From positions 1-64,000 of the forward strand of contig NZ_BMNB01000027.1 of NCBI RefSeq assembly GCF_014646235.1: a stretch of DNA of 64,000 bases. The letters are read 5' to 3'. The translations under genes and the position numbers were made by a program. Below the pieces are notes generated by a model that did no database searches, had not been told where the DNA came from, and saw only the letters and a program-made list of their open reading frames with translations. Positions 11,219-20,060 of this stretch are shown here, piece by piece; within the stretch, counting starts at the first letter, position 1, and the number at the start of each line of letters is the position of its first letter. This DNA is from Micromonospora sonchi (lineage in GTDB: Bacteria; Actinomycetota; Actinomycetes; Mycobacteriales; Micromonosporaceae).

Positions 11219-13173
11219 TGGCCCTGCCCGCACCGAACCTCGACGACCGCCGTTTCCAGGACCTGGTGGACGACGCGAAGCGCCTGGTGCAGCGGCGCTG
11301 TCCCGAGTGGACCGACCACAACGTCTCCGACCCGGGGGTGACCCTGATCGAGACGTTCGCGTACCTGGTCGACCAGATGCTCTACCGGCTCAACCGGGTG
11401 CCGGAACGGCACTACGTGAAGTTCCTCGACCTGCTCGGCGTCACCCCGTTCCCGCCGGCGGTGGCCTCGACCGACGTCACGTTCTGGCTCTCCGCACCCC
11501 GTGACGCGCCGGTCGTCGTGCCCGCCGGCACGCACGTGGCGACCGTCCGGGCCGAGAACGTCGAGCCGGTGACCTTCGAGACGCTGCGCGAGCTGACCGT
11601 GCCGCCGTGCCAGCTGCGGCGGGTGGTGACCGTGCCGGCCGGTGGCCAGCCGACGGACCGTACCGGTGAGCTGGGCAGCCCGGACCGGGTGCCGGCGTTC
11701 GCGGACCCGCCGGCGGCCGGCGACGCGGTGCTGTTCGGGCTCGACGAGCCGGTGCCCGGCTGCGCGGTGCTGCTCACCATGGACTGGGCGGTCGCCGGGC
11801 GCGGGGTGGACCCGACGAACCCTCCGCTGGTGTGGGAGGCGTTGACCGACGACGGCTGGGTGGAGTGCCCGGTGGAGCGGGACAGCACCGGTGCGCTCAA
11901 CCGGGCCGGCGAGGTGGTGCTGCACGTACCGGCCGGGCACAGCGCCTCGGTGGTCGCGCGGCACCGCGCCGGATGGTTGCGGTGCCGGCTGCGCCAGCCC
12001 GTCGCCGGGCAGCCGTTCTTCCACGCCCCGCCCCGGCTGGGCCGGGCCGAGGCGGCCACCATCGGCGGCACGGTGGAGGCCTACCACGCGGAACTGATCG
12101 CCGGGGAGAGCGTCGGCGCGTCCGAGGGGGTGCCCGGTCAGCGGTTCACGGTCCAGCGGGCGCCGATCGTGGCCGCCGACGGGGCGATCGAGATCGAGGT
12201 GAGCGGCGCCGACGGCTGGCAGGTCTGGCGGGAGGTGGCGTCCTTCGCCGACTCGCGGCCCGAGGACCGGCACGTGTGCGTGGACCGGAGCACCGGGGAG
12301 ATCCGCTTCGGACCGGCCGTGCGGCAGCCCGACGGCACGATAAGCCGGCACGGGGCGGTGCCGCCGAAGGGCGCGGTGATCCGGATTCCGGCGTACCGGA
12401 CGGGCGGCGGTCGGCAGGGCAACGTGGCCGCCCGCACGCTCAGCGTGCTGCGCGATCCGGTGCCGTTCGTGTCGACGGTGACCAACCGGGCCGCGGCGAC
12501 CGGCGGGGTGGATGGCGAGTCGCTGGCCGAGACGTCGGTCCGGGGACCGCTGACCCTGCGCACCCGGGAGCGGGCGGTCACCGCCGAGGACTACGAGCAG
12601 CTGTCCCGGCAGGCCGCGCCGGAGGTACAGCGGGTGCGGTGCGTACCGGCCGGAACAGGCTCCAGCGCGGTGCGGGTGCTGGTCGTCCCGGCGTTGGGTG
12701 AGCACCGGGACACCGACGACGACGCGGCCCGGTTCGCCGCGCTGCGGCCGCGCGACGAGATCCTGGAACGGATCCGGACCTTTCTCGACTCCCGCCGCTG
12801 CGTCGGTGCCCGGGTGCTGGTGGAGCCGCCGTTCTACCAGGGGGTCACGGTGGTCGCCCAGGTCCGCGCCCGGCCCCGGGCCGGCGGCTCCAACGCCGAT
12901 CTGCGTCGCCGCGCGGTGCGTGCCCTCTACGACTATCTGGATCCGGTGCGGGGTGGGCCGGAGGGCATCGGTTGGCCGTTCGGGCGGCCGGTGCAGTCCG
13001 GGGAACTGCACGCGGTGCTGCAACGCGTCACCGGGGTCGATCTGGTGGAGGAGGTACGGCTCTTCGGGGCCGATCCGACCAGCGGGGATCGCGGCGAGGC
13101 CGTGCAGCGCCTCGAACTCGACGTCAACGCGCTCGCCTTCTCGTACGGCCACCAGGTGCGGGTCACCGGGTGA
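11218..13173 (+). CDS. Baseplate J-like wedge protein (Afp11-like)
   Basis: The ATG at 11218 overlaps the gp25 stop by one base. The 651-residue product opens with PNLDDRRFQDLVDDAKRL, then WTDHNVSDPGVTLIETFAYL and VPERHYVKFLDLLGV, the standard start of putative baseplate assembly proteins related to gp6/gpJ. Central beta-rich domains (about 90-430) lead to LRTRERAVTAEDYEQLSRQA, a motif found in many baseplate J proteins. The C-terminal third resembles the wedge dimerisation region. Wedges hold the baseplate closed until firing. It is the largest ordered protein of the cluster. Confidence 0.9.
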   Translation: MALPAPNLDDRRFQDLVDDAKRLVQRRCPEWTDHNVSDPGVTLIETFAYLVDQMLYRLNRVPERHYVKFLDLLGVTPFPPAVASTDVTFWLSAPRDAPVVVPAGTHVATVRAENVEPVTFETLRELTVPPCQLRRVVTVPAGGQPTDRTGELGSPDRVPAFADPPAAGDAVLFGLDEPVPGCAVLLTMDWAVAGRGVDPTNPPLVWEALTDDGWVECPVERDSTGALNRAGEVVLHVPAGHSASVVARHRAGWLRCRLRQPVAGQPFFHAPPRLGRAEAATIGGTVEAYHAELIAGESVGASEGVPGQRFTVQRAPIVAADGAIEIEVSGADGWQVWREVASFADSRPEDRHVCVDRSTGEIRFGPAVRQPDGTISRHGAVPPKGAVIRIPAYRTGGGRQGNVAARTLSVLRDPVPFVSTVTNRAAATGGVDGESLAETSVRGPLTLRTRERAVTAEDYEQLSRQAAPEVQRVRCVPAGTGSSAVRVLVVPALGEHRDTDDDAARFAALRPRDEILERIRTFLDSRRCVGARVLVEPPFYQGVTVVAQVRARPRAGGSNADLRRRAVRALYDYLDPVRGGPEGIGWPFGRPVQSGELHAVLQRVTGVDLVEEVRLFGADPTSGDRGEAVQRLELDVNALAFSYGHQVRVTG

Positions 13174-13204
13174 CGGGCCGACCAGCCGAGGTCAGGAGGG
13201 GTTG

Positions 13205-13729
13205 ATGCGGGGTTCCGTACCGGGGCTGGTCAGCCCGCACCCGATCGGGCAGCAACTGCCCGCGGTGTATCTGGAGGACGACTTCGCGCAGCGGTTCACC
13301 GCCGGCCTAGACGAGGTGCTGGCGCCGATCCTGCTGACGTTGGACTGTCTCGACGCCTACTTCGATCTGGAGTTGGCGCCCCCGGATTTTCTGGACTGGC
13401 TGGCCGGTTGGGTGGCCGCGCCGGTGGACCGGGACCGGCCGCACCAGGCCCGCCGCGACCTGGTGCGGCACGCGATGGAGCTGCACCGTTGGCGCGGCAC
13501 CGCCCGGGGCGTCGAACTGGCGCTCCGGATCGCTACCGGGGCCCGGGTGGAGGTCACCGACAACGGCGGCGTGAGCTGGTCGGCGACGCCGACCGACGCG
13601 CCGCCGGCCGACGAGACACCGCAGGTCCGGGTCCGGATCCACGGCGACGTCGACGAAGCGCTGGTACGCCAGGTGCTGGGCTCCGCAGTGCCGGCACACG
13701 TGCGGGCGACCCTGGAGATCCTGCCATGA
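13205..13729 (+). CDS. Tail protein I-like baseplate protein (Afp12-like)
   Basis: The ATG at 13205 follows AGGAGGGG. The 174-residue product contains LPAVYLEDDFAQRFTAGLDE, APPDFLDWLAGWVAAPVD and RWRGTARGVELALRIATG. These match the gpI/Afp12 family that bridges baseplate wedges and peripheral fibres. The short length, with no fibre-attachment extension, and the lack of any fibre gene nearby suggest a fibre-less particle, as in cytoplasmic actinobacterial systems. The stop overlaps the next start as ATGA. Confidence 0.87.
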   Translation: MRGSVPGLVSPHPIGQQLPAVYLEDDFAQRFTAGLDEVLAPILLTLDCLDAYFDLELAPPDFLDWLAGWVAAPVDRDRPHQARRDLVRHAMELHRWRGTARGVELALRIATGARVEVTDNGGVSWSATPTDAPPADETPQVRVRIHGDVDEALVRQVLGSAVPAHVRATLEILP

Positions 13730-14982
13730 TCATATGCGACGTGTGCGGCGCGACCAACGAAGCCGGCGCCCAGTTCTGCGGCACCTGCGGCGAGTTCCTG
13801 TGGAGCCGCTCGGCACCGGAACAGCCGTCCGAGGCCGCCGACCGGGAACCGACCAGGACGCCGCCCGACGAACGCGGGCGAGCCACCGCCACCACGGACG
13901 GGCCATCAGCGGCCGCGGACGTTGCGCAGCCGGTAGTCGAGGTCGGAGAAGCGAAGCAGGCCCACAGCCGGGCACCGGTCGACGCCGATGCGGGTGAATC
14001 CGGCGACCAGCGCCCGCCCGCCCGCACGGCGACCACCGACAGCCGGCGCGGCGACTCCGCCCCGCGCCCCCGGCACCCGGACGACGGCGCCGCCGCCGGC
14101 GCGCCGGATCCCCGGCCCGCGCGACCCGAACCGCCGAAACCCATGCAGCCCGGTGCACCGAAGCCGGTGCAGCCTGGGCCGCCGGAGCCCGGGCCGGTGT
14201 CGGCGGACGGGCCGCCACGCCCGCCGGACGCCCGGGTGACCTGCCCGAATCCGGCCTGCGGTGCGCAGAACGACCCGGGCCGGCGGTTCTGCCTGCGCTG
14301 CGGTACGTCGTTGGCCGCCGCGCCGGTCGCCACCGAACGCAGACGCACCTGGTGGCAGCGGCTGTGGGACCGGCTGCGGAGGCGCACGCCCCGCCGTCGC
14401 CGTAGCCTGCGCGAGGAGGAACGCCGCGTCGGCGCCGCAGCCCGCCGGCTCGTGCTGATCGTGCTGGCCGTCTGCCTCGTCGCGGTGCTGGCCGTCGTCG
14501 GGCCGCCGCTGGCCCGGCGGGCGCTGGAGGCGGTACGCGACCGCACCCAGGACCCGACCCCGCTGGTACCCGCCTCGGTGGTCGCCTCGTCGGAGGCCCC
14601 CGGCGCCGGTGCCAGCCGGCTGACCGACGGGGCGAGCAACCGGTACTGGGCGCCCGCCGGCAAGGCCACCGACTCGTGGGTGGAGGGTCGGTTCAACGAG
14701 CCCGTGCGGCTGCTCACCGTGGTGATCACTCCGGGTGTCAGTCCGCGCCGGCAGGCCTACCTCGCCGCCGGGCGGCCCCGCGAGTTGACCGTGGTCACGG
14801 TCAACGCCGCCGGCGAGAAGCAGAGCACCGACATCGAACTGGTCGACGAGCCCGGCGAGCAGCACTTCGACGTGTCCATGCCGGACCTGGTGCGGATCAG
14901 GCTGGTTGTCCGCTCGACGTACGGTCCGGGGCTGATCCCGGCCGTGGCGATCGGGGAAGCGGAATTCTTCGGCCGCCGGTGA
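13726..14982 (+). CDS. Double zinc-ribbon, single-pass membrane, discoidin-like protein (possible membrane anchor of the injection system)
   Basis: The ATG at 13726 overlaps the previous stop. The 418-residue product has a zinc ribbon at residues 4-21 (CDVC ... CGTC), a Pro/Ala-rich linker of about 150 residues and a second zinc ribbon near 170-190 (CPNPAC ... CLRC). A basic stretch and one hydrophobic helix (LVLIVLAVCLVAVLAVVG, about 244-262) follow. The outer domain resembles discoidin/NADase-type glycan-binding folds (RLTDGASNRYWAP, WVEGRFNEPVRLLTVVI, VRIRLVVRSTYGPG). Orientation should be zinc ribbons inside and discoidin outside. A membrane protein named CisA is reported to dock the Streptomyces coelicolor particle; from memory its layout is similar. 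The last 86 bases overlap the regulator gene on the other strand. Confidence 0.8.
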   Translation: MIICDVCGATNEAGAQFCGTCGEFLWSRSAPEQPSEAADREPTRTPPDERGRATATTDGPSAAADVAQPVVEVGEAKQAHSRAPVDADAGESGDQRPPARTATTDSRRGDSAPRPRHPDDGAAAGAPDPRPARPEPPKPMQPGAPKPVQPGPPEPGPVSADGPPRPPDARVTCPNPACGAQNDPGRRFCLRCGTSLAAAPVATERRRTWWQRLWDRLRRRTPRRRRSLREEERRVGAAARRLVLIVLAVCLVAVLAVVGPPLARRALEAVRDRTQDPTPLVPASVVASSEAPGAGASRLTDGASNRYWAPAGKATDSWVEGRFNEPVRLLTVVITPGVSPRRQAYLAAGRPRELTVVTVNAAGEKQSTDIELVDEPGEQHFDVSMPDLVRIRLVVRSTYGPGLIPAVAIGEAEFFGRR

Positions 14983-17794
14983 CCGGGGCCGGCGACGGGG
15001 CGCCCGCGACCACGGACGGGTCCAGCCCGAGGGAGACGAGCACGTCGGCGTAGCGGCGGCGGGCGTGCGCGGCCGCGGCGGCGTTGCCGGCCCGGTCGTG
15101 CGCGGCGATCAACGTCCGCCAGCCGGCGTCGTGGCACGGGTCGATCTCGACGCAGCGCGCCGCCATCGCCACCGCCGGTTCGGTCCCGTCGCCGCCGCGC
15201 AGGGCGGCGTCGGCGAGCCGGGCCGCCGCGTCGGCCGCCTGCCGGCGCAGAGTCTCCCGCTCGGCCACCACCCACTCCGCCGGGCCGTCCTCCGGCAGCA
15301 ACTCCCCGGCGTACGCGGTCACCGCCGCCCGCAGGTCGTCCAGCGCCCGGGGATCGGTGGGCCCGTGCCGGGCGGCCCGTGCCATCGCGCGCCGGAACTC
15401 GCTGACGTCGCACCACGTCTCCGGCGGCAACGCCAGCAGGTACGCGTCACCGTCGCGGTGCAGCAGCGTCTCCCGGTCCCCGAGCGGCAGCTGGGTGTCG
15501 AGGAACCGCCGCAGGCTGGAGAGGGCGACGTGCAGGGTCCGGGTGGCCGTCGCTGGGTCGGTGTCCGGCCAGAGCGCGTCGAGCAACCGGTCGCGGTGCA
15601 CCGGGGCGGCCCGCATGGCGAGCATCCGGGCCAGTGCCCGTGCCCGTGGGCGCAGCGGAGCCCAGTTCAGCGGCTCGCCGTGCAGGCAGATCTGGAAGCC
15701 GCCGAAGCAGCGTACGGTCAGCGGGGCCGGACGCGGCGCGGTCGCCGACGGCCGGGCCTCGGGAACGAGCCACGCGAACACCACCGTCCTCGGCAGCCCG
15801 GCGTGCTCGGCGGCGGCGTGCACGGCCGCCAGCGCGGTGCTGCGGCCGGGCCCGGCGGGCATCCCGGCGGCGAGGGCGAGCACCGGCGCCCCCGGCACTC
15901 CGGCGGCTCGCGCGGTGCTCTCCGCCCGCCGGACCTCGACCTCGGCGTCGGGCACCCGGGCGCGCGCCGCGGCCAGCGCGAGCAGGGACTGCGCCCAGGC
16001 GGCGAGCACCCCGCCGTCGACCGCGCGGGCCCGGTCGAGCAGCCGGGCCGCCTGCTCCGGTTCCGGGCCGCCGCGCACCGAGCGGGCCAGCGTCGCGCAG
16101 CCCGCCGCGAGCAGCGCACCCCACCGGTCCCCCAGCCGGTCGCACTCCTCCACGACCGTGGCGGCCTCCTTCAGGTCGGCCTCCTCCCCGCTGAGCGCCG
16201 ACACCGCCCGGGCCAGTCGGACCAGCCAGGGCAGTCCCGCGCGGTCGGCGGCCAGGCCGACGGCGGCGACCGCGGTGACCGCCTGCGGGTCGGCGCGGGC
16301 CACCGCGACGGCGGCCCGCAGCAGCCGGCCGGCGAGCCCGACCAGGTCGTTGTCGGCCCAGGTCTGCTGTTCCAGCACGCGCAGCGCCTCGCCGACGTGA
16401 CCGGCCAGCAGCGAGGCGGTCGCCCGGACCAGCACGTCCTCGGCCCCGGTCAGCCGTTCCGCCTCCCCGACCACGATCGCCGGATGGCGGCGGGTGGCGG
16501 TCCGCAACCAGCCCGACCAGTGCCCGCGCCAGTGGGCCGCGTCCGGCAGCCAGGCCGCCACGTCCGCCCGCAGCGACCGGCAGCGGGCCGCGCCCGGACC
16601 GGCACCGAACAGTTCCTCGGCCCGGCGCAGCAGCGGGACCGCCGACGCCAGTTGCCCCTCGTTGATCCGGTGCTGAGCGTCGGCCAGCACCAGCCAGGGA
16701 TCCTCGGCGATGAACCAGGACGGCAGCAGGTCGGACCACGGGTCGAGACCGCGCACGGCCACGGCGTTGCCGGCGGCGTCGAGCAGCCGGTGCACCTCGG
16801 CCCACTGCTGGGCGCGGGCGAAGCAGCGGGCCGCCTCCAGCGCCGCGCCCTCCTCGGCGAGCAGCCGCCCGGCGCGGGCGTGCCACTCCCGGGCCCCGGA
16901 CTCTCCCTTCTGCTCCGTCAACACGGCCGTGAGGTGGCCGCGGAGCACCTCGTGGTAGGTGAAGGACCGGCCGCCGTCGTGGGAGACCGTGAATGCCTGG
17001 CGCCGTTCCAGCTCCTCCAGCGCGGCCTGCCCGTCGCCGCCGCCCAGCAGCCGGTCGCACCGCTCGGCGGTGACGATCTCGAAGACGGAGGTGAGGACCA
17101 GGAAGCGGTGCAGGTCCGGGGCGAGCTCCGCCAGCACCGTACGGGTGAGGTAGTCCCGGGACAGCGCCGAGCGGACCGCCAGCGTGGCCACGGCCCGGCG
17201 CCGGTCGGGCAGCGGTTGGCCCTGGGTGGACAGGTGGTAGAGCTTCAGCCCGGCCGCCCATCCGCCGAGCCGTCGGGCCAGCGCCGCCACGTCGTCGGCG
17301 GGCAACGGCTCCCGGTAGACGTCCCGCAGCAGCCGCTCCACCTCCCAGGTGCGGAAGCGCAGCTGCTCGGCGTCGATGACGACGCTGTCGGAGAACTCGT
17401 GCCGGGTCAGGATCAGCGGCGAGACCCGACGGGTGCCGATCAGGACCGCCAGGCCCTCCCCGGTCAGGCCCAGCGCCCGTTCCAGCAGCACCGACTCCCC
17501 CGGCGAGCCCTCGATCAGGTGCAGGTCGTCGACGATCAGCAGCCCGTTGTCGCGGTCGGGCCGCGCCGCGTCGACGCGGTCCAGCACCCGCGCCGGGTCC
17601 GCGTCCGCCGGCACGATTCGTAGCCAGTGCACCGGCCCGTCGACCCGATCGGCGTACTGGGCGAGCAGCGTGGTCTTGCCGCACCCGGCGGGCGCCACGA
17701 CCAGGCCGAGCGATCGGGGTCGGACGTCCAACGAGGTGATCAGCCTCGATCGCACCAGGCCCTGCGACGGACTGCGGGCAGAATCCGTCGACAT
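14897..17794 (-). CDS. MalT-like STAND ATPase with C-terminal BTAD regulator domain
   Basis: I chose the ATG at 17794 because GGGGAGG lies 8 bases upstream; an open frame runs 18 codons further. The 965-residue product has Walker A (APAGCGKTT, about 34-42), Walker B (GLLIVDDLHLIEG), a MalT-like winged helix (ALARRLGGWAAGLKLY), a long helical-repeat section, then a winged helix (LTVRCFGGFQICLHGEP, RARALARMLAMRAAPVHRD) and a bacterial transcriptional activation domain. SARP regulators usually have the BTAD part first, so the order is reversed. It faces the injection-system operon and overlaps its last gene by 86 bases, so it is a good candidate regulator of it. Upstream, TACCAT near 17853-17858 could be its -10. 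Confidence 0.85.
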   Translation of the reverse strand: MSTDSARSPSQGLVRSRLITSLDVRPRSLGLVVAPAGCGKTTLLAQYADRVDGPVHWLRIVPADADPARVLDRVDAARPDRDNGLLIVDDLHLIEGSPGESVLLERALGLTGEGLAVLIGTRRVSPLILTRHEFSDSVVIDAEQLRFRTWEVERLLRDVYREPLPADDVAALARRLGGWAAGLKLYHLSTQGQPLPDRRRAVATLAVRSALSRDYLTRTVLAELAPDLHRFLVLTSVFEIVTAERCDRLLGGGDGQAALEELERRQAFTVSHDGGRSFTYHEVLRGHLTAVLTEQKGESGAREWHARAGRLLAEEGAALEAARCFARAQQWAEVHRLLDAAGNAVAVRGLDPWSDLLPSWFIAEDPWLVLADAQHRINEGQLASAVPLLRRAEELFGAGPGAARCRSLRADVAAWLPDAAHWRGHWSGWLRTATRRHPAIVVGEAERLTGAEDVLVRATASLLAGHVGEALRVLEQQTWADNDLVGLAGRLLRAAVAVARADPQAVTAVAAVGLAADRAGLPWLVRLARAVSALSGEEADLKEAATVVEECDRLGDRWGALLAAGCATLARSVRGGPEPEQAARLLDRARAVDGGVLAAWAQSLLALAAARARVPDAEVEVRRAESTARAAGVPGAPVLALAAGMPAGPGRSTALAAVHAAAEHAGLPRTVVFAWLVPEARPSATAPRPAPLTVRCFGGFQICLHGEPLNWAPLRPRARALARMLAMRAAPVHRDRLLDALWPDTDPATATRTLHVALSSLRRFLDTQLPLGDRETLLHRDGDAYLLALPPETWCDVSEFRRAMARAARHGPTDPRALDDLRAAVTAYAGELLPEDGPAEWVVAERETLRRQAADAAARLADAALRGGDGTEPAVAMAARCVEIDPCHDAGWRTLIAAHDRAGNAAAAAHARRRYADVLVSLGLDPSVVAGAPSPAPVTGGRRIPLPRSPRPGSAPDRTSSGQPA

Positions 17795-17957
17795 CACGTG
17801 CACCTCCCCCGACGCCGCCATCAGGACACGTTGCCGTGACCGCACCAACGCTCATGGTAGTCACCGGAGGCGCTCCGTAGCGTCCGGTAGTCCGGCCCAC
17901 ACCCATCGGCTGTGAGGCGATCGACACCGATCACCTGACCGGTCCCCGTCGCTTCGA

Positions 17958-17993
17958 GAACCGTTTCGCGGCCGGCTGCGTCCTAACCTTGCG
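17958..17993 (+). promoter_or_regulatory. ECF-type promoter of the sigma-factor operon
   Basis: GAACC (17958-17962) and CGTCC (17979-17983) are 16 bases apart, matching the GGAACY-N15-17-CGTCY pattern used by many ECF sigma factors. Transcription would start near 17991-17996, at or next to the initiation codon. No ribosome site precedes that codon, so the message is probably leaderless or nearly so. Autoregulation by the sigma factor is the natural reading. Confidence 0.6.
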
Positions 17994-17995
17994 TG

Positions 17996-18529
17996 ATGGA
18001 CGAGGACGACGGGGCGCTGCTGCGCCTCGTCGGAGCGGGCGACCGGCGTGCGTTCGACGTGCTCTACGCGCGGCACGCACCATGGCTGGTGCTGCGCCTG
18101 CGTCGCCGCTGCCGCGACCGGGAGTTGGCCCAGGAGCTGTTGCAGGAGACGTTCCTGACGGTCTGGCGGGCGGCGGCCGGCTACCGGGGTGACGGCGCGG
18201 CGGTGCACTGGCTGTGGGCGGTCGCGCTGCGCCGGCTGATCGACACCCGACGCCGTGCCCTGGCCCGCCCGCAGAGCGCCGGCCCGGTGCCGGAACCGGT
18301 CCTGGCCTGGTCGCCGTCGGCGGAGGAAGAGGCGCTGGCCGGGACGTACGACGCGGATCTGGAGCGGGCCCTTCATTCGTTGTCGCCCGAGTTGCGGGCG
18401 GTGTTGCAGGCGACGGTGCTGGACGGGTTGACCGTGCGGGAGGCGGCGGTGGTGCTGGGCGTACCGGAGGGCACGGTGAAGACCCGGGCGATGCGGGCCC
18501 GCCGCGAACTGCGGGAGGCGTTGTCGTGA
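17996..18529 (+). CDS. ECF-type RNA polymerase sigma factor
   Basis: The 177-residue product starts at ATG 17996 (GTG at 17993 also possible). Region 2 is visible as LRRRCRDRELAQELLQETF and LTVWRAAAGYRG, and region 4 as VLDGLTVREAAVVLGVPEG followed by TVKTRAMRARRELREAL. There is no region 3 or extra C-terminal domain. ECF factors redirect RNA polymerase to a small regulon when released by their anti-sigma partner, encoded by the next gene with a GTGA overlap. The predicted promoter just upstream has an ECF consensus, so it likely activates itself. The signal is unknown. Confidence 0.93.
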   Translation: MDEDDGALLRLVGAGDRRAFDVLYARHAPWLVLRLRRRCRDRELAQELLQETFLTVWRAAAGYRGDGAAVHWLWAVALRRLIDTRRRALARPQSAGPVPEPVLAWSPSAEEEALAGTYDADLERALHSLSPELRAVLQATVLDGLTVREAAVVLGVPEGTVKTRAMRARRELREALS

Positions 18530-19308
18530 CTGAGTTTCACCTTGACGCGCGGGTGCTCGCCGCGTACGTCGACGGTGGTCTGGACGACGCGGATGCCTGG
18601 TCGGTGGAGGCACATCTCGACCGATGCGCCCGGTGCCGGGCTGGCATCGTCCTCGACGAGCCGGCCGAGCGGCTGGTCGAGGCGGTGGCGGTGGCGCTGG
18701 TACGACGCCTGCCGTCGCCGGGACGGGCGCGGCCGGCGTCCGCGTGGCGGCGCCTCCTGGTGCTGCTCAGTGCCGCGCCGGCGGCCCGGGGCGCCTGGTT
18801 GATGGCGGTGGCCGTCGCCGGGCTGACCTCCCTGGGAGTGTCGGTCGGTCCGGCGGTGCTGCCACCGTGGCTGCTGCTGCTCGTCGCGCCGGCACTGCCG
18901 GTGGTCGGCACCGCCCTGTCGTACGGGCCGCGCACCGATCCGCTGCACGAGCTGGTGGCGGGCACCCCGCACGGTGGGCTGCGGATCGTGCTGTGGCGCA
19001 CGCTTGCGGTACTCACCGCCACCGCGCCGGTCGCGGTCCTCGCCGGCGCGGTGACGGGACTCGGTCCGCCAGCGGTGTGGCCGCTGATGTGTCTCGCCTT
19101 GACCGCGCTGGCGCTGGCGCTCGGCTCGCTGATCGAGCCCGCCACCGCGGCGGGTGTGGTGCTGGGAGGGTGGGCCCTCGTCGTGTTGGCGCCCTTCGGC
19201 GCCTGGACGGTCGTCGTGGACAGCGGGCCGGTGTGGCTGGGTGTCACCATGGCGGCCCTCGGAGTGTTGTACGTACGTCGGGAACAGGTGGGGAGACGAG
19301 CGGCGTGA
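18526..19308 (+). CDS. Membrane anti-sigma factor with zinc-finger (zf-HC2-like) N-terminus
   Basis: The GTG at 18526 overlaps the sigma-factor stop. The 260-residue product begins with a short zinc-binding helical domain, VEAHLDRCARCRAG, where H-x3-C-x2-C is the ZAS/zf-HC2 signature of anti-sigma factors. Six hydrophobic helices follow from about residue 80 (for example AWLMAVAVAGLTSLGVSV, LPPWLLLLVAPALPVV, VWPLMCLALTALALALG). The N-terminal part should hold the sigma factor at the membrane. Most such proteins have one membrane helix, so the multi-pass body, joined to ABC genes, is less usual and may sense the exporter's state. Confidence 0.85.
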   Translation: MTEFHLDARVLAAYVDGGLDDADAWSVEAHLDRCARCRAGIVLDEPAERLVEAVAVALVRRLPSPGRARPASAWRRLLVLLSAAPAARGAWLMAVAVAGLTSLGVSVGPAVLPPWLLLLVAPALPVVGTALSYGPRTDPLHELVAGTPHGGLRIVLWRTLAVLTATAPVAVLAGAVTGLGPPAVWPLMCLALTALALALGSLIEPATAAGVVLGGWALVVLAPFGAWTVVVDSGPVWLGVTMAALGVLYVRREQVGRRAA

Positions 19309-20060
19309 CGACGGTGAGCATCTCAGGCCTGCGGGTCGGCTACGGCAGGCGGCCGGTCCTTGAGGACCTGAACCTCGAACTGGGTGTGGGAGTGCACGGC
19401 CTGCTCGGCCCGAACGGGGCTGGCAAGACCACCCTGATGCGGGTCCTGGCCACGGTGCTGCGACCCGATCGCGGCGACGTCCGGCTGCTCGGGCAGCCGC
19501 TGTCGGATCACGCGGGGCTGCGGGTGGCCCGCCGCCGGCTGGGCTATCTGCCGCAGTCCTTCGGGTTCTATCCGCGCTTCACTGTGCGGGAGTTCGTCGA
19601 GTATTTCGCCTGGTTGAGGGAGATGCCGTCAGCGGCGATCCCGTTGGCGGTGGACCGGGCGATCGAGCGGGTCGGGCTGCTCGACCGCGCCGACGACCGG
19701 ATGAAGCACCTGTCCGGGGGGATGCTGCGGCGGGCCGGCATCGCCCAGGCCATCGTGAACGACCCACGGTTGCTGCTGCTGGACGAGCCGACCGCTGGCC
19801 TCGATCCGGAACAGCGGGTGGAGTTCCGGGCCCTGCTGCGGGAGTTGGGGCTGGACGCCGTCGTCGTGGTCAGCACCCACCTGGTCGAGGACGTCGTCGC
19901 CGCCTGCACCCGGGTCGGTCTGGTCGACAACGGGCGGCTGGTCTTCACCGGCCTGCCTGACGAACTCATCGCCGCAGGTGGTGACGGCGACAGCGGCGAC
20001 TCCCCGATCGAGCGCGGTTACACCGCGGTACTGCGCGGAGCGCGGGAGGCAGCGCGGTGA
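19305..20060 (+). CDS. ABC exporter ATP-binding protein
   Basis: The GTG at 19305 overlaps the anti-sigma stop. The 251-residue protein has Walker A (GLLGPNGAGKTTL, near 33-45), a Q-loop (LGYLPQSFG), the signature LSGGMLRR, Walker B (RLLLLDEPTAGLD) and the H-loop (VVVSTHLVED). It resembles drug- or lantibiotic-type exporters with separate membrane partners, supplied by the next two genes. Location downstream of an ECF/anti-sigma pair suggests a stress-induced export or immunity function. Substrate unknown. Confidence 0.92.
   Translation: MTTVSISGLRVGYGRRPVLEDLNLELGVGVHGLLGPNGAGKTTLMRVLATVLRPDRGDVRLLGQPLSDHAGLRVARRRLGYLPQSFGFYPRFTVREFVEYFAWLREMPSAAIPLAVDRAIERVGLLDRADDRMKHLSGGMLRRAGIAQAIVNDPRLLLLDEPTAGLDPEQRVEFRALLRELGLDAVVVVSTHLVEDVVAACTRVGLVDNGRLVFTGLPDELIAAGGDGDSGDSPIERGYTAVLRGAREAAR

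Noticed and set aside
15065..17927. Long open frames on both strands over the MalT-like regulator gene
   Set aside because: They are GC-bias shadows; only the frame with Walker and BTAD motifs is protein-like.
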